From: Pohlia nutans
Lineage: Eukaryota; Streptophyta; Bryopsida; Bryales; Mniaceae
Direction: 5' to 3'
NCBI GenBank assembly: GCA_022496805.1
Contig: CM040107.1
Span: 6,592,501-6,656,500, forward strand
Length of the DNA: 64,000 bases
In this document: positions 37,130 to 47,435 of the stretch, one piece after another
How the letters are laid out: every line of letters starts with the position of its first letter
How positions within the stretch are numbered: position 1 is the stretch's first letter
Notes under the pieces: generated by a model
Databases searched by the model: none
The model's input: the letters and a program-made list of their open reading frames with translations, nothing else
What the model was told of the DNA's origin: nothing
Program-made: the position numbers and the translations under genes

Positions 37130-37690
37130 GTGGAGGAAAGGTACGCTCCTTTATTCGCTGCCGTAAAGGAGGTAGGAAACCTCCTCAGGAATGATGATGT
37201 GTTGGAGTACCCGGAGCTGATGTGGAAGCTCCAGAAGAAGGTCCACCGGGGTCGCAAACAGGTGAGTCAAGCGGCCCTCCACGTGCTGCAGCAGAAGGAA
37301 GAGCTGCGCAAGAAGGAGTACGTCCAGAAGATGGAGGCCCATATCTGGACAGAAGAGCAACATATCCAGGGGCAAGAGGAGACCATCAGACGCGTGGGGG
37401 AGACTCACCGGTCATGCATCACGAAGGTTGTCCAATTATTCCAACCGCAAAGGGAGGTGCGGATCAAGGCCGGGCTGTAGGACCGGAAGATCACCCAACC
37501 GGGATTGGAAGGGGCAGCCCGGGTGAAGAACATCGTCCGGGAGTACGCGGACAAGGTGGAGGAGGCATTGGTGGAGTTCCGGTCGCTGACAGAACAGGTG
37601 ATCAAGGAGGGTCCCTCTGCTCCGGAACCGGATGTGGTGGAGACCAACAATCGGGGTGAGAAGAGAGGATCTGAGGATGGGTTGCAGTGA
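37130..37690 (+). pseudogene. Element X2 coiled-coil protein region
   Basis: Open from 37130 to a TAG at 37478-37480, then open in the same frame from about 37505 to a TGA at 37688. Matches the coiled-coil region of X1 (YPELMWKLQKKVHRGRKQ, QKMEAHIWTEEQHIQGQE, then NIVREYADKVEEALVEF). The first TAG is at the equivalent place in both copies. The following 37687-37974 segment is open in another frame and matches the X1 acidic tail. Confidence 0.5.
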
Positions 37691-39980
37691 CTTTCCGGTT
37701 GTCTGCAGAGGCACATCAGGCGGGGGAGTTTGACAGGCTGATGAGGACCGGGAGTTCGACACAGGAGCATACTTCCCGGCCCGTGGTAGATGTGGAGCCG
37801 ATCCATATGTTGAGACCCGGAGGAGCGAGCCCAACAGACTTTTTAAATTCGGAGGAAGACATGGGGGAGAAGGGTGCCCAACCTGGCAGGGAGGAACGAC
37901 CAGAAGGGGGGTCAGGAGGTCACCCGGACGGTCAACCGGGCGGTGCGCAAGAGGGCGAACCGAACGTAGAGTAGCAGGCGGAGCTTGGAGCGCATGGGAG
38001 CGAACCGGCTATTCCGGATGTGGTGGAGAACCCGGAAGATCAGGAGGGGCAGCAACTGGAAGAAGAGCCGCTGCCCGAGACTTCCAGGGGTCCGGGTTTA
38101 GTGATCCGGATTTAGTGGATCCGGCCGCTTAGGGTAGGCTTTTTGAGTAGGTAGATTAGAAGACTTTTTGTGAATAGATTTTTTGGGATTTAAATGTTAA
38201 TGGCGGTTTAGGATAGAAACTGAACCGTGGAGAGAGCTCCCCGGATTTCCGGATCTCGGGAATGTAGGATCTGAGGATTTCCCGGATCCGGGCGTTTGGA
38301 GGTGGCTTCTTATCAAGGAATGTTCTTCATTCCTTGGGTCTTTTTGTGTACCACTACTCCGTGTAAATGAGTAGGGGCGCATGTTCTTTTCGACAAAGTT
38401 GTGTGTGTGTGTGTGTATGTGTGTTTGCTTGTGTTGTTGCTTGGAACAATGGTCCAATTAGTCCCTTCGTAACCGGATGGATTAATCTGGTTCTGGTGTA
38501 GAATTAGTTAACAGACCGAGTAGAAGATTTGGAAGAGTTAGGATCATTTGAATGTGGAGTTTCCCGCACCCGGTTGCAGGAGATAATCCGGGTTAGTGGC
38601 TTAGTGAACAGGAGGGGGTACTCCGGTTTTCTCAGAACTCCTGGACGGGTAGTTTGGTAGAGGTGCCAGCATCCGGGTAGATCTTGTAATTGCAGGGTAC
38701 GGGGAAGCCAGAGTAAAATGGGTCGTGAGGAATTCAATCTCTTCCGGACACCCCGGATACTGTCCATTCCGGTTAGCAAGTCGTTGTAATATTTTGGAGA
38801 GAAGGGGGGAAACCGGGTTGCGCTTGTGTGACCGGCTGTGGGTTTGGGATAAATCTATAGTTGAAGAGCAATAGGGAAAGTACCCGGATTAGGAAATCGA
38901 GTTAGGATAAATAGGAAGTCGTGAATCCCTCGTCATTGAAATCAGTAGGGGAGGGTGTGTCTTAAAATCCAGCATCCTTAAAAATGCAAATAGAGAACCC
39001 TCTGAGGGAAAACAGAGGTTAAAGAGAACCGGATTAAGTGGCTAGGTTAGACCGGGTAGAGTAGGGTTGGCTAAACTTCCAACCCGGACAGAAACCGGAT
39101 CTAGCCATAGCCGGATTAGTCAGTAGGGAAGATCCAGTTTTAGTACGGATAGAGGGAGTTAATTGGTGACCGGAAGAAAGGAGTCACCAATCCAGGTCAG
39201 TATTCGGAAACTTCCCACTTCAGAGAGTCTCCGCGGAACGATAACCCAGAAATCACCTTTACGAGCATTCTTAATACGAAAAAGTGCGCTCTAGGGGAGT
39301 ATCTGGTACCACGTGCTACGACAGCAGAACTGCCCAAATTGGACATAGGTGAGGACATTTAGGGGTTAAAAGGTTACATTGTTACAATACTGTTTGTAAT
39401 CAGTTTATAAGGCTCCCATATATTGAACATAAAAAATAGGTAGTTAAATATTTCATATAGTTGTAGTGAATAAAGACTTACAGATGCAGTGTATAATAGT
39501 AGATTATTCATGCTTTTATTCATACTGTCAATTCCAACGTGACCATGGTGGGTGTTGTGGTTAAGCAGGTTTTTATGTTTATTCTTAAACAGTAAACCAT
39601 GTAAAATGACAAGAAAACCTAACCTTTGTAAATGAGGAAGGTAAGTTACAAGTGGGTTAGGTATTTAAACCGGTGGTAAACACTAAAATGAACAATCCAT
39701 GCCATTCTAAGACTGCCCAGTGGAAAATCCTTAACCTGTGGACCCTACTGACTAAGATGAGACTGAATTTCTATATTAGGAGCCTGCAAAAGTTCAATAT
39801 GGGAACGCTGCATCCCTTTTATCCTTCATTGGATACGCTTGAAGTCCTAGGGAACGCCAAAACGTTGCTTGGCTGACCTCGCAGCCCCGACAAGCCCCTG
39901 ACAGCAACGTTTGAAAAAACTAGTGGGGCCGAGCCCCAAACGTTGCTAAAAAACGTTGCTGTACCCCCCAATTTCTAGTA

Positions 39981-40144
39981 GTGTAATTTGCAACGGCCTT
40001 AACTCTCTATACTACTTATTAGGTAGATTTTGCATAACAAGCTAGGAAATGAAAATCACAGAGTGTAATTTCTAACGGCCTTAATTCTTCATACTACTTA
40101 CTAGGTAGACTCTGTAGAACAAAGAAATAAACATTGCAAAGTAG
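39981..40144. repeat. 82-bp direct duplication
   Basis: GTAATTTGCAACGGCCTTAA (from 39982) and GTAATTTCTAACGGCCTTAA (from 40064) begin two similar 82-bp stretches with TACTACTTA-TAGGTAGA inside. The left copy starts exactly at the right end of the large CACTA element. Confidence 0.7.
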
Positions 40145-40166
40145 ACTCTCTCCCAATATCAATACC

Positions 40167-40823
40167 CTATTTGCTACAGCTGCCAACAGAAGGATCTCTT
40201 AGAAAAGAGCTGACATGATAGTATGGCCCTATAGAGCTAAGGGCGTCTGGCCGCATAGAGTCAGAAAATTGCCACTGTGACTCAGAAACGTCTCGCCCTA
40301 TGGAGTCAAATTCAATGAGTCCCAGTCGAGCATGGTCATGCTCAATCATTCGGTAAAACTCTGATTCTGCATGAGAGAGACCCTCAAAATCTTGTCTTGA
40401 CAGTACACATTCTCGAAGTTGGGCACAGTCATGCTCAATAATCCGCAAATACTCGGATTCCGCATAAGATGGACCCTCAAAATCTGCATTCATTTGTGCA
40501 AATTCTGGTTAATGGGATGGTTCCAACTGGAGTGGTGCTTCCTTGGGCAGAGACGTACAAAGGTTGAAGCACATGCAACCGCTGAGGAACCTACTGATTG
40601 AGTCCTTGCCCAAAGAGCTCTTGATGCTCGATGTTTGAAAAAGGAACTCCACTCGCCAATCTGGGATGCCAAGTGCACTTTCTAACTTTTGCAACTCTTT
40701 CTCGCAATTCCTTGTCCACTGAAATTCCTCTGGCCCAGCGAGTATGTGTTTCAACGCAGGGTGGGGATCTGACGATCTGTATAGGCATCCGTATCGTATA
40801 CAAAAAAAGGTACCCCATAACAA
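40167..40823 (-). pseudogene. Unidentified protein with an internal repeat, one in-frame stop
   Basis: The minus-strand frame is open from 40823 to 40167 except for a TAA at 40509-40511. The C-terminal half contains two similar blocks of about 30 residues, FEGPSYAESEYLRIIEHD and FEGLSHAESEFYRMIEHD. The N-terminal half has EEFQWTRNCEKELQKLESAL. I do not recognise the family. The single nonsense codon in an otherwise protein-like frame suggests a recently dead gene or an exon pair with an unseen intron. Confidence 0.4.
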
Positions 40824-41040
40824 CTGCTAATGTTGTGGGATGAGATTACCGAGATCATTTCGGGGGGTCTAGGTTGCCGCCAGAGGCAACACCTGTACCT
40901 TTCCGGTCCATGCCCTGAATTTCCAAAAAATGCAGTTTGTTAGTTATTTTAAATCAAATGAATGCCAATTTCATACCATATGTCACCCCAAACAGACTCC
41001 AACAACCCTAAGTGGACTAGCCCTTAAACCTCGGGCCGGT

Positions 41041-41584
41041 TGTTAACCGAATATTCATTGGATATTCCCTCAGGCTAAGAGTAGGCTAGTCTATACCCGG
41101 CAGGAATAGACCCGGCAGGCGATACCCGGTAGTACAGGCTCGTACACGCTAGTCGACCCGACTGTCCTGGTCGACCAGTTCGACACTACTGTTAGACTTG
41201 TCTCCTATATGTACTTTCCCTCTCTTTGAAAGAGGTGTTGCTATACATTTTGTACATCTTCCTTACTAAAAGCCTCAGTTGTACTTCATTCTTGTCTTAA
41301 ACCTTCGTGTATGCACTAGTATGCTAGACTACTGCGGTAGGAGTATTATTTCTTGCTCTTGTATTGCTCTTTATGTTTGAATCCTGGCTAGTTGCAGTAG
41401 TTTGTGAGTATGCAGGAGTCAACTTATAGACGTACTAGTGTTCTTCCTGGTCGACAGTGCATTTTTCTTCATTAGAACTCTCTTACTACTCCTCTCAATC
41501 TCCACTTACTAGCCTAGAGTAGGGTGTTATTGCGAGAAGTAGTTTCATTAGTTTAGGGTTGGTTACTAGAAAACCCCCTTAACA
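41041..41584 (+). repeat. Solo LTR related to the nested gypsy element
   Basis: Matches the 3' four-fifths of the 19.3-kb LTR, from TGTTAACCGAATATTC to CCCTTAACA, and is flanked by CCGGT on both sides (41036-41040 and 41585-41589). It therefore looks like a complete solo LTR left by LTR-LTR recombination. It is more diverged than the two LTRs at 19.3 and 28.4 kb. The right flank CCGGTGACCATGG also resembles the internal start TTGGCGACCATGC, so a truncated 5' end of an element is an alternative. Confidence 0.7.
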
Positions 41585-41589
41585 CCGGT

Positions 41590-42425
41590 GACCATGGAAT
41601 AATTTCAATTTCCGTTCAACTGTAAGCTCTAGTTTTTCATTCAGTTTAAGTGGTAATTTCTTGTTTCATTTTTCAGAGATAAAATCACATGTTCTGATTA
41701 TGTCACAAAAATCACATAATTTTTAGTGAAAATTTGGAAATATTGTGCTTTATTTAAGGAAAAGTGAAGAGAATCCATATTAAATACAAATTGTGTGTAG
41801 AAATTCTGAAAATTTTACCAGAGGTGCACATCATAGTGCCAAAATAAATGACTTGTGGTATAAATGAAACTTGTGGTATAAATGAAACTTCCGTGTGAAG
41901 CTCAAAATAGAATTTTGATTATAGGTCCACGTTTCAAATTGCAATAACTTATTCAATTTTACGTACATTTCAAAATTTAGAAATGGAATGGAAACTAGAC
42001 TTCATAACATTCATTTTATTAGTTTGACTCAAGTTCAAAAAATATGAATTTCATGAATCAAATTCTGATTTGAAGCTAAAGCTGAAAGTTTCACATATCC
42101 ACTACAGCTGCATCAGTTTATTTTGCAATCTTTGCTATAGCAAAAAAATCACACAGCTCCATGAAGGGTTTGTGAAGTGCACAAAGAGCACATAGCCACA
42201 CACACCTTGACATCATCTTCACAAAATGGATGAAAATGAGGTGTTCTCATCACGTGGGAGCATTTTTCCAACTCACCGGGAATCTCAATGGTCGTGATTT
42301 CTAGATACGTCCTCCTTGGTTGTTTACTGGATGCTTTGGTTGTGGACCATCTCTGCTGTTCCTTTCTGTAACTCAACTTTGCAATTGAGATTTTCAGTGT
42401 GCGTAAACAAACACGTGATTTTTTG
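41590..42425. other. AT-rich intergenic sequence
   Basis: No gene with convincing support. A short minus-strand open frame at 42149-42376 lacks domain features or splice support. A small direct duplication, ATAAATGAAACTTGTGGT, lies near 41858-41885. Confidence 0.5.
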
Positions 42426-42486
42426 GGTAATTTGTCTATGGTAATTCATTATAGGGTAACTAATGAATTACCATAGAGAAATTACC
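42426..42486. repeat. 26-bp inverted repeat with 9-nt loop
   Basis: The arm 42426-42451 (GGTAATTTGTCTATGGTAAT plus TCATTA) pairs with 42461-42486 with a single mismatch. The loop is TAGGGTAAC. It would form a strong hairpin. No transcript context is evident, and it may be a fold-back remnant. Confidence 0.85.
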
Positions 42487-42976
42487 TTTAGTGATCCAAC
42501 TTTTGTGATTGGGGATTTCAATCAATGTCTTAACTATAACTCAAGCATTCTCTTTGGTTATCTGAGATCGACCAACTGCCAAGTTTCATTATAATCCAAA
42601 CTATCAATGGCAGTCTCTAGTGAGCACAAAATCAACAGTATGTATGTGGCTCTGACATGAATAACAGTACGTAGGTAGCTCTTATTGAACAATGCAAAGC
42701 ACAGAGTTGCAAAGATATTAACAGCGCATTTGATTCCGCTACAGTATCCTGCAGGAAATTAACAGCGCATATGTAGCTCTAAGATTAGCGAAATCAACAC
42801 ATTAAATTCCCACTCTACTCCCTTTTCCGGCCCTTCCTGTCAGTCTGTGACTTGGGGTGGGTGGGCTTTATTTCTTTCGCTCCATTGGCTACCTATGGAA
42901 ACTTTTGGCTTGTATTTTTTTCTCCGTGCAATGAAGATCCATTTCACTTGTGTCCCAAAAAAAAAAAACACATTAA

Positions 42977-43779
42977 CCCTTTAGTGCCCAGGGTACTGTA
43001 GCTCAAAGCCCTGGATTTCAGTAGATTTTTCCACTGTGGTTGAGACTACCAAAAATAGAATGGGTTTAATTAGAAAGTAACCGTACAATTCTATTCTCAA
43101 CTCGAGAGTACACATTGTATTAAAATTTGAGAATCATCCAATGGTGGGATCGGAAGATTATAGTATGTATTTGAACTGTATAATGCACGCTCAAAAATGA
43201 GATTTTGGGGGGTGTGTGACTTCAAAGTTAAATATAATTTGAGGTAAATTTTCAAAAATAAAAGCAAAGAAGTTTAGCTATGCCCTATGTCAACACCTGT
43301 CCGTTGCAATCTTTCATATCAAAAATAGACTCACACATAATTATTGTGAGATTTATAAGTGAAAGTGACTTGTCCATGTACGGTTTAGGACAAAATTTCA
43401 TACGTTGAAAATAGACAAGAGTAGGTACATTAGTCAAGATCGGATTACACACACTAATGGAAGATGAAGAAGAGAACACAATCCAAAAAAATAAAACAAG
43501 ATAACAAACTTCCAAACACAAGAAATACTACACAATACATATGTTGTATTTGTAAGTATTTACTGTATTTTCAAGTATTTGCAGTATTTTCGCGTTCTGT
43601 TGATAGGTATTTTTATAGTTGTACAATTCCAAATTGAAAATTTCTTTTTCTGGAAGGTGCGTAATGTATGTGGGCAAATCTGAACTTCAAAACCGAAGTT
43701 CCAATTCTTCATGGATTCTTTGCTATTTGCATTTCAGACGTTGTAGTGACCATGATGTGGTCAGCTGGGCACTAAAGGG
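42977..43779. mobile_element. piggyBac-like non-autonomous element (TTAA target)
   Basis: The 15-bp terminal inverted repeats CCCTTTAGTGCCCAG and CTGGGCACTAAAGGG are directly flanked by TTAA on both sides (42973-42976 and 43780-43783). CCC-starting ends and TTAA duplication are the hallmark of piggyBac; Kolobok elements also use TTAA. The interior of 803 bp has no transposase. Confidence 0.83.
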
Positions 43780-43783
43780 TTAA

Positions 43784-45320
43784 ACAAAATCAACAGTACG
43801 TATCTATACATTGGGATATTGGTTCTCAAGTTGTATCCGATCTCGGCCGCTCCTTTTGGTACTTGTTTATTTTAGGTTGTGATTCTTTCTAATGTTGTTC
43901 TGATGGACCTGGATCATATAGCTTCCTAACTATTGCGCAAACCCCGCCTATAATGAAAAAATGAAAAAATAATTGTAAACCCAATTAACTGGTACGGCAA
44001 GCAAGTAGGTGGAGGGTTGCACGGACCATGAAGGTCCAAGCACTGTGCAAGTAAGTTAATTGATGAAGCATCAGAAAGCTCCTCATCAGAATTGCTCAGA
44101 TACTGAGATCAAAAAGCACACCTGATTTTGATCCTCCCACATTGTAGGTGATCAACTCCGGGCTGCAAAGGGATAGTCACTGTGCCAAACGGCCAGAGCG
44201 CGTGTTTATGGAGCCGCTCACACAGAAGTGCTAACTTATGAACTGGTACAGTAACTTAAGTTAAGTTAGAACTGCTGACGCAGCGCATGCGAGTAACTTA
44301 AAGAGTGAAACTGCGGTAATGAGTGAAACTGCAAGTAAAGAGTGGAACTGCAGCGCACACATATACACAGGGGTGAGCTTAGAAGAGGAGGAGGCAATGA
44401 GCACGCCAGGAGCAGTAAGAAAGACAATACGCACAAGAGGATGGCCTCAAGGGAGAGTTCAATCAACTACTTTTCTCATTAAAACAATGTTAATCAATAT
44501 GGTGCAAAATTGCACATCAATGCCACCTTGAGAACTCTCATCACACTACTAATCCATGTTGTCATGGGTGGTTGGAAATTGATAATTTTCTTGTTTAGTA
44601 ATTCAGTGTTTCGTACTTAGTTAATTTGTCAACCTCGTTTAGTAAATAAGTGGGTTAGTGAGTGGAGGAAATTAGCTTATATTCAATGTTGGTGAATTGG
44701 TTAAAGACTAGCTACTTTAATTACGTATTTTAGAATTAAATTCTAACCATTAATTTTCGCAAAGTAAACATGAACAGAGAAATGTGTCCTGGACCCTAAA
44801 CATACCAAGGTGTCCTTGTAATTGCCAATTTGAGTAAAATCATCTTCAATTGCTATTTAGAATAATATGTTAGGATTGATGTATAACTGAAATATCTAGA
44901 TGTTGAATTTTAGAATCCATTACTATGGTTCGATTTCGGGAATGCTAGCGTGTGAGCCTATAAAGGAGAGCCCAAGGCCTGAGAGCCTGAGAGCCCACAG
45001 ATTTTTAGAGTTTTTTTTCAGTTTTTTTTAACTGGACCTATGACTGTGGGTTAGGTCTTTTGGGTATTATTTGCTATTAGTTTAGGGGGAAATATGAAAG
45101 AAATTAGAGTGGAGAAAACAAATTGTATGTGGGAGAAATTAGTTGGGTAAAATTGTTAAATGTGTGAGATTTAGTGATAATAGAAATGCATGTAACATTC
45201 TAATATTGAGTCAATAATTTTATAAAACAATGCAATGTGTTTGGGTCTTCGGGTTTAGGAAAAACTTTCAATTGATTTGGTGTTAGGGGGTGAGGGGAGC
45301 TACTGTGCGAGCGGTGGATG
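43784..45320. other. Intergenic sequence without recognised genes
   Basis: Mixed-composition DNA with short open frames only. AAGAGTGGAACTGC/GAGTGAAACTGC repeats lie near 44300-44350, and a GAGAGCC cluster lies near 44970-45000. Nothing else recognised. Confidence 0.5.
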
Positions 45321-45329
45321 GGAGAGCGT

Positions 45330-45395
45330 GAGCGGAGAGCGGAGAGCAGAGCGGAAAATGGAGAGCGGAGAGCGGAGAGCAGAGCGGAAAATGGA
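45330..45395. repeat. 33-bp tandem duplication, purine-rich
   Basis: Two identical 33-bp units made of GAGCGGA and GCAGAGCGGAAAATGGA blocks, preceded and followed by partial GAGCGG copies. Confidence 0.85.
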
Positions 45396-45440
45396 GAGCG
45401 GGGAGCGGATAATTGTCAGACTTTTTACCAAAAATAACAT

Positions 45441-45520
45441 AATATTCGAATATTCACTGAATTATTCGAATATTCTCTGACAGATTCGAATATTCTCTAA
45501 CAGGTTCGAATATTCCCATG
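45441..45520. repeat. 20-bp tandem repeat with palindromic TTCGAATATTC core
   Basis: Four units at an exact 20-bp period. Each contains TTCGAATATTC, which includes TTCGAA and GAATATTC palindromes, followed by a variable CTGACAG-like spacer. Confidence 0.85.
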
Positions 45521-45721
45521 GTAAATTATCGTCGAAAACTGTTTTTTTACCAGAGTAAAAATGAAAATGCAGTCATTTTTTATATTTTTAGTGTGGTAAA
45601 TTTGAATTTCCTGGTCGAAAACATCATTTACAGAGGTGAGAAACAAACATTTCAATAAATCTCTTTATTAAAAGTTGAGTTACATGTTGTCCAACCGCAC
45701 AAGGCAAGTCTGATTTAGGAA

Positions 45722-46174
45722 TCAACCGTATGGTCTACGTTTCACATTTGCATTCCGGTTGTACGAGTCTATCAGCCTGACGGTCGACATTCTCCCAAGC
45801 GAAAAATCCCTACTGAACGGTTTCATCATAGCAGGATCTGATTTGTGTCCCAGCAAAGCCTTGGAATATGTACCAGGAGGAATGTTGCCAACCTTGGAGT
45901 ATGCATGATTGACAATGCGTGCATCGTCACTGTGATCTGAATGAAACGCAACCTTTGGTTCATCACACTCAATCAATTTCGGACGTTGTTTGCTGCGGTC
46001 AACAACGGTAGAGCGCTGCTTGTATTGCCCATCTATCTCTACTTGAATAGCAGGCTGAAATGGTATAGCATCATCGAAGACACTGGTGATGTCGATGACC
46101 TCGTCTAACAAGCTCTCCATGATAATTGCAGATCCACTATAGACACCATGCCCATCCAACAAGACGTCTACCAA
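45722..46174 (-). CDS. Hypothetical protein
   Basis: A minus-strand open frame of 150 codons. The first ATG inside it is at 46118-46120, so the true start is there or in an upstream exon. The text is protein-like, acidic at the N-terminus (SLLDEVIDITSVFDDAIPF), with PKLIECDEPKVAFHSDHSDD and a basic C-terminus ending NVKRRPYG. An AATAAA 3' signal lies on the minus strand at 45664-45669, about 55 bp beyond the stop, which supports a real transcript. It is divergent from the 46638 gene. I recognise no family; it may be an accessory gene of the neighbouring transposon. Confidence 0.5.
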   Translation of the reverse strand: MVDVLLDGHGVYSGSAIIMESLLDEVIDITSVFDDAIPFQPAIQVEIDGQYKQRSTVVDRSKQRPKLIECDEPKVAFHSDHSDDARIVNHAYSKVGNIPPGTYSKALLGHKSDPAMMKPFSRDFSLGRMSTVRLIDSYNRNANVKRRPYG

Positions 46175-46637
46175 TATGATAGTCTTCCAAACCGACGTAT
46201 ATGTGTTCTAATCTGTTAAAGGGTTTAGACTATGAAAATGCCTATGGAACTGACATCCAGATGTGTGGCCAGAAAAAGGCTCTAGTTCGACAGAAAGGCC
46301 GTCGGCTGGTCTATCTTATATTTGGGTTTAGGGTATTGCAAGGTGGCATTTTTTTATAGAAAGCGCCGCATAGTTGCAACATGGGCAAAGGTTCGTTGCA
46401 TACAGCCAAGAGCGCCGGGTTTAGGAATTATGGTATCGTTTTGAATTTCAGTTTAAGGTGCACTAAAAATGCTAATCTGAGTGACAATGTATAAGATTGC
46501 GGCTACGAGTATTTAGGGGTGAACGCCACAAAATTTGCTATATTCTAGAGTTTAGGTTGGCATAGTTCATGTGGCATCATGATGCTATTTTAAAAATCAA
46601 AGATAGCAAAGGCATATAGATATGCCGTCCAAATGGT

Positions 46638-47435
46638 ATGCCTCTCCCTAAACTTGCTGGCGATCTCCATCACGGTCCATTAGCTCCTGCAGCTGTCGTA
46701 TTTCCGTTTCTCTCCATGGCCCGCATCTATGTTACAAGTCACGAGGTTCCTATGGTAGTGGAAATGGGTTGGGATAAGTACGCTCGAGTCTCGGCTCTAG
46801 ATCTCGCTGTTCGTTTTGGCTTAGTAGCATCATCAATAATGGTGGAGTTAGAAGTCCGTGGTAAGAACGGGTCCGTGGAATCAAGTGTGCTGCAGACGAG
46901 GGAGGATGACCCGGAAGGATACTACTGGATGCTTTGTGCTGGTCAGTACAGAGCTTATGGCTTGTTGAACTCATCACATGGAGTTCGACAGATTGATGAT
47001 TCTGTGTTAGACAATGAATGGGAAAGCTTGGGCGGTAGGGACAAGTCAGTGTATCTCGAAGTCACTAGGAATGGGTTCACATTCCAGATGCAGTACCCTA
47101 TTGCTTCAGTCGAGGGAGCAGTGGAATTGTGGCTGTGGGAATTTCCACATTGCCAAACTCATTGGATAGATATGGCGGTCATGCTATTAGACAAAGATGT
47201 TCTAGATAGGTATGGAGTTCCGTGTGATATTTGGGACGACTCTCCGAGGGACCCGATGGTGTGGCGGCTGATGTGGTCACACTACATATGTGAGTTGCTA
47301 GGCCTACCGGACCCTTGCAACATCGAGGTAAACGAAGTTATTCCGAAGGAGTTATCGATTGCACTGCAGGAACACTTTGATGATGCAGACAAGGCTCCGT
47401 TTTGGGACTCAATTGAAAATAGCGAGAAATTCTAA
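46638..47435 (+). CDS. Hypothetical protein sharing a motif with the adjacent transposase
   Basis: A single-exon open frame of 265 codons; ATG 46638 gives the full frame and ATG 46716 (MARIYVTSHE) is an alternative start. Its middle contains YYWMLCAGQYRAYGL followed by GVRQ. The N-terminal part of the Mutator-like transposase at 51.9 kb has CRWMLGPGKYDVYGL followed by GIPQ at a comparable place, so the two proteins appear to share a small domain. A Trp-rich acidic C-terminus follows (MVWRLMWSHYICELLGL). An AATAAA lies at 47527-47532. It converges with the transposase gene, as mudrB does with mudrA in maize MuDR. Function unknown. Confidence 0.6.
   Translation: MPLPKLAGDLHHGPLAPAAVVFPFLSMARIYVTSHEVPMVVEMGWDKYARVSALDLAVRFGLVASSIMVELEVRGKNGSVESSVLQTREDDPEGYYWMLCAGQYRAYGLLNSSHGVRQIDDSVLDNEWESLGGRDKSVYLEVTRNGFTFQMQYPIASVEGAVELWLWEFPHCQTHWIDMAVMLLDKDVLDRYGVPCDIWDDSPRDPMVWRLMWSHYICELLGLPDPCNIEVNEVIPKELSIALQEHFDDADKAPFWDSIENSEKF

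Larger units (their letters stand above)
35298..39323 (+). mobile_element. Element X, copy 2 (uninterrupted)
   Basis: TGTCGAACCTCGTTTTATTC at the left, GTGCTACGACA at the right, with the 5-bp duplication GCAGA (35293-35297 and 39324-39328). Length 4,026 bp. It is collinear with copy 1 from end to end, apart from a deletion in the gag-like region (about 36130) and small indels. No internal direct repeats that could be LTRs were found. The 3' 1.2 kb is non-coding, with a (GT)n tract near 38402. Confidence 0.8.
17538..39983. mobile_element. Large CACTA element with nested insertions
   Basis: The left end is CACTACTACAATCAGGG and the right end (reverse complement) is CACTACTAGAAATTGGGG. Both are flanked by the trinucleotide TAA (17535-17537 and 39984-39986). 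Subterminal AACGTT-containing repeats (AACGTTGCT) occur just inside both ends, about 17570-17690 and 39855-39965, as is typical for CACTA elements. Outside the nested insertions the remaining sequence is about 4 kb with no transposase, so it is non-autonomous. It carries element X1 (18798-33106, with a gypsy element inside) and X2 (35298-39323). Interior stretches match the small CACTA element at 3566-5665. Confidence 0.82.
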
